From an uncultured Verrucomicrobiota bacterium (GTDB taxonomy: Bacteria > Verrucomicrobiota > Verrucomicrobiia > Palsa-1439), in the NCBI GenBank assembly GCA_903847335.1, contig CAINDI010000113.1, positions 1 to 52,571 of the forward strand: a DNA stretch of 52,571 nt, written 5' to 3'. The notes under the pieces are model-generated. The model had not been told where the DNA came from, made no database searches, and worked only from the letters and a program-made list of their open reading frames with translations. A program made the position numbers and the translations under genes. Positions 52,041 through 52,571 of this stretch are shown here, in pieces; position 1 is the stretch's first letter, and each line of letters begins with the position of its first letter.

Positions 52041-52403
52041 ATGCAACCGCAGACCGGCATCATTCTCGTCACGCACGGTTCCCGACTCGCCGCCGGCAAT
52101 GACGCGCTCCTCCAATTTGCCGTACAACTCCGGCAACGCCTCGGCACTGAACTTATCGAACCGGCGTTTATGGAAATCGCGCAGCCGAGCATTCCGGTGG
52201 CGATTCACAAATTGATTCAGCAAGGTTGCCGGCATATTTTCGGCTACGCCTTATTTCTCGTTCCCGGCACGCATCTGCAAAACGACATTCCGGCGCTGTT
52301 CGCCGAAGTGCTAAAAGACCATCCCGGTGTCACGTGGGAACTTTCGCCCCCGATGCTCACTGAACCGCGACTCCTCGACTTTGTTGCTGACCAGCTTAAA
52401 TAA
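52041..52403 (+). CDS. cbiX: CbiX-like sirohydrochlorin cobaltochelatase (small form)
   Basis: CbiX-type chelatases insert cobalt (or iron, as SirB) into sirohydrochlorin. The 120-residue protein shows GIILVTHGSRLAAGND with the metal-site His12, the segment EPAFMEIAQPSIPVAI, and YALFLVPGTHLQNDIP with the second histidine. The single-domain size corresponds to the short CbiX form that works as a dimer. ATG 52041 begins one base after the previous stop; the ORF upstream of it is a frame overlap. The cobalamin riboswitch just downstream supports a cobalt rather than iron role, but this is inference. Confidence 0.9.
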   Translation: MQPQTGIILVTHGSRLAAGNDALLQFAVQLRQRLGTELIEPAFMEIAQPSIPVAIHKLIQQGCRHIFGYALFLVPGTHLQNDIPALFAEVLKDHPGVTWELSPPMLTEPRLLDFVADQLK

Positions 52404-52410
52404 GAAATAG

Positions 52411-52440
52411 TTGACGGAGTCACAAAGTTACCGGTAGAGT
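52411..52440 (+). promoter_or_regulatory. Candidate promoter of the cobalamin riboswitch transcript
   Basis: TTGACG (52411-52416), an 18-base spacer and TAGAGT (52435-52440) lie just after cbiX. They predict a start near 52447, immediately before the riboswitch. Confidence 0.45.
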
Positions 52441-52453
52441 CCGCGCCAGTTCT

Positions 52454-52571
52454 TTAGGAAAATGCGTCGGCGCAGGGAATGCCGTGAGATTCGGCAACAG
52501 TGGCGCTGCTGTAACTGGATACGAAAGCCCAATTGCCATCCGAATGGAGAAGGCGGGCCGGTAGATTTGAA
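52454..52571 (+). promoter_or_regulatory. Cobalamin (B12) riboswitch, cut by the window end
   Basis: The conserved core is readable: CAGGGAA near 52483, then GCCGTGAGATTCGGC (52490-52504; the GGTGxxAxTCC hairpin variant), CAGTGGCGCTGCTGTAA (52507-52523 region), and AAGCCCAATTGCC, which corresponds to the B12 box. The element senses adenosylcobalamin or a relative and normally switches off B12 transport or synthesis genes. The controlled gene lies beyond the right edge. Confidence 0.85.

Noticed and set aside
1-52571. tRNA, rRNA, CRISPR arrays, insertion sequences or prophage
   Set aside because: The gaps are short and show no cloverleaf, spaced repeats, transposase, integrase or phage genes; composition and gene content look chromosomal throughout.
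1-52571. Known DNA uptake sequences as an explanation of the CCGG excess
   Set aside because: The repeated word does not match the Neisseria (GCCGTCTGAA) or Pasteurellaceae (AAGTGCGGT) sequences; a new uptake word remains possible but is only a hypothesis.

Overview
The window reads as a chromosomal segment of a Gram-negative bacterium of the PVC group, most likely Verrucomicrobiota or a close relative such as Kiritimatiellota or Lentisphaerota. Supporting signs are a Tol-Pal envelope system, a PEP-CTERM protein, a Minf_1886-type protein (a family known mainly from Planctomycetes and Verrucomicrobia), the futalosine menaquinone genes mqnC and mqnD, a long-form IspG, and several lineage-typical hypothetical proteins. 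This placement is inferred from gene content only. Coding density is very high: no gap exceeds 300 bases, many neighbours overlap by ATGA, and I found no tRNA, rRNA, insertion sequence or CRISPR array.

Layout. 1-5.1 kb: hemW, cysE, a cysteine desulfurase and an FAD oxidoreductase. 5.1-10.2 kb: tolQ-tolR-TonB/TolA-like-tolB-pal, then tatA-tatC. 10.2-13.7 kb, minus strand: a 45-residue membrane protein, a Minf_1886 protein, an M16 peptidase and a DUF1844 protein. 13.8-25.6 kb: a TMTC-like membrane/TPR protein, pgeF, then dusB-mqnC-fmt on the minus strand, an unrecognised 469-residue protein, a YyaL-type thioredoxin-fold protein and a secreted CBM9-esterase. 25.6-36.0 kb: a hexapeptide-repeat protein, then a minus-strand series purA-uppS-cdsA // dxr-rseP-ispG-thioredoxin-Nudix, interrupted between cdsA and dxr by an opposing TMTC-like gene. 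36.2-38.9 kb: a polyprenyl-phosphate sugar transferase, thyA and folA. 38.9-42.7 kb, minus strand: a small Cys/His protein, an RRM RNA-binding protein with a strong terminator, a PEP-CTERM protein and a bifunctional homocysteine methyltransferase/MTHFR. 42.7-49.0 kb, minus strand: a PhyH dioxygenase and a one-carbon cluster (MetF-MetV fusion, pterin methyltransferase, fhs, OFA-type transporter). 49.2-52.6 kb: mqnD, an O-antigen ligase-like protein, cbiX, and the start of a cobalamin riboswitch cut by the window edge.

Functional themes are envelope and isoprenoid-lipid building (uppS, cdsA, dxr, ispG, rseP, tol-pal, sugar transferase, O-antigen ligase, PEP-CTERM protein), menaquinone synthesis, and folate/one-carbon/B12 chemistry (thyA, folA, fhs, two MTHFRs, a pterin methyltransferase, cbiX, B12 riboswitch).

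The most unusual signal is not a gene. The pentamer ACCGG/CCGGT occurs roughly every 60-100 bases in the stretches I counted, in all reading frames and on both strands, against about one per 512 expected at even base composition. Synonymous codon choice appears bent to create it: Leu-Pro pairs are repeatedly written TTA-CCG-G or CTA-CCG-G. This resembles a highly iterated motif (like cyanobacterial HIP1) or a DNA uptake/recognition sequence. A second pattern is a set of plausible -35/-10 promoters whose -10 box lies only 6-10 bases before the start codon, suggesting leaderless transcripts.
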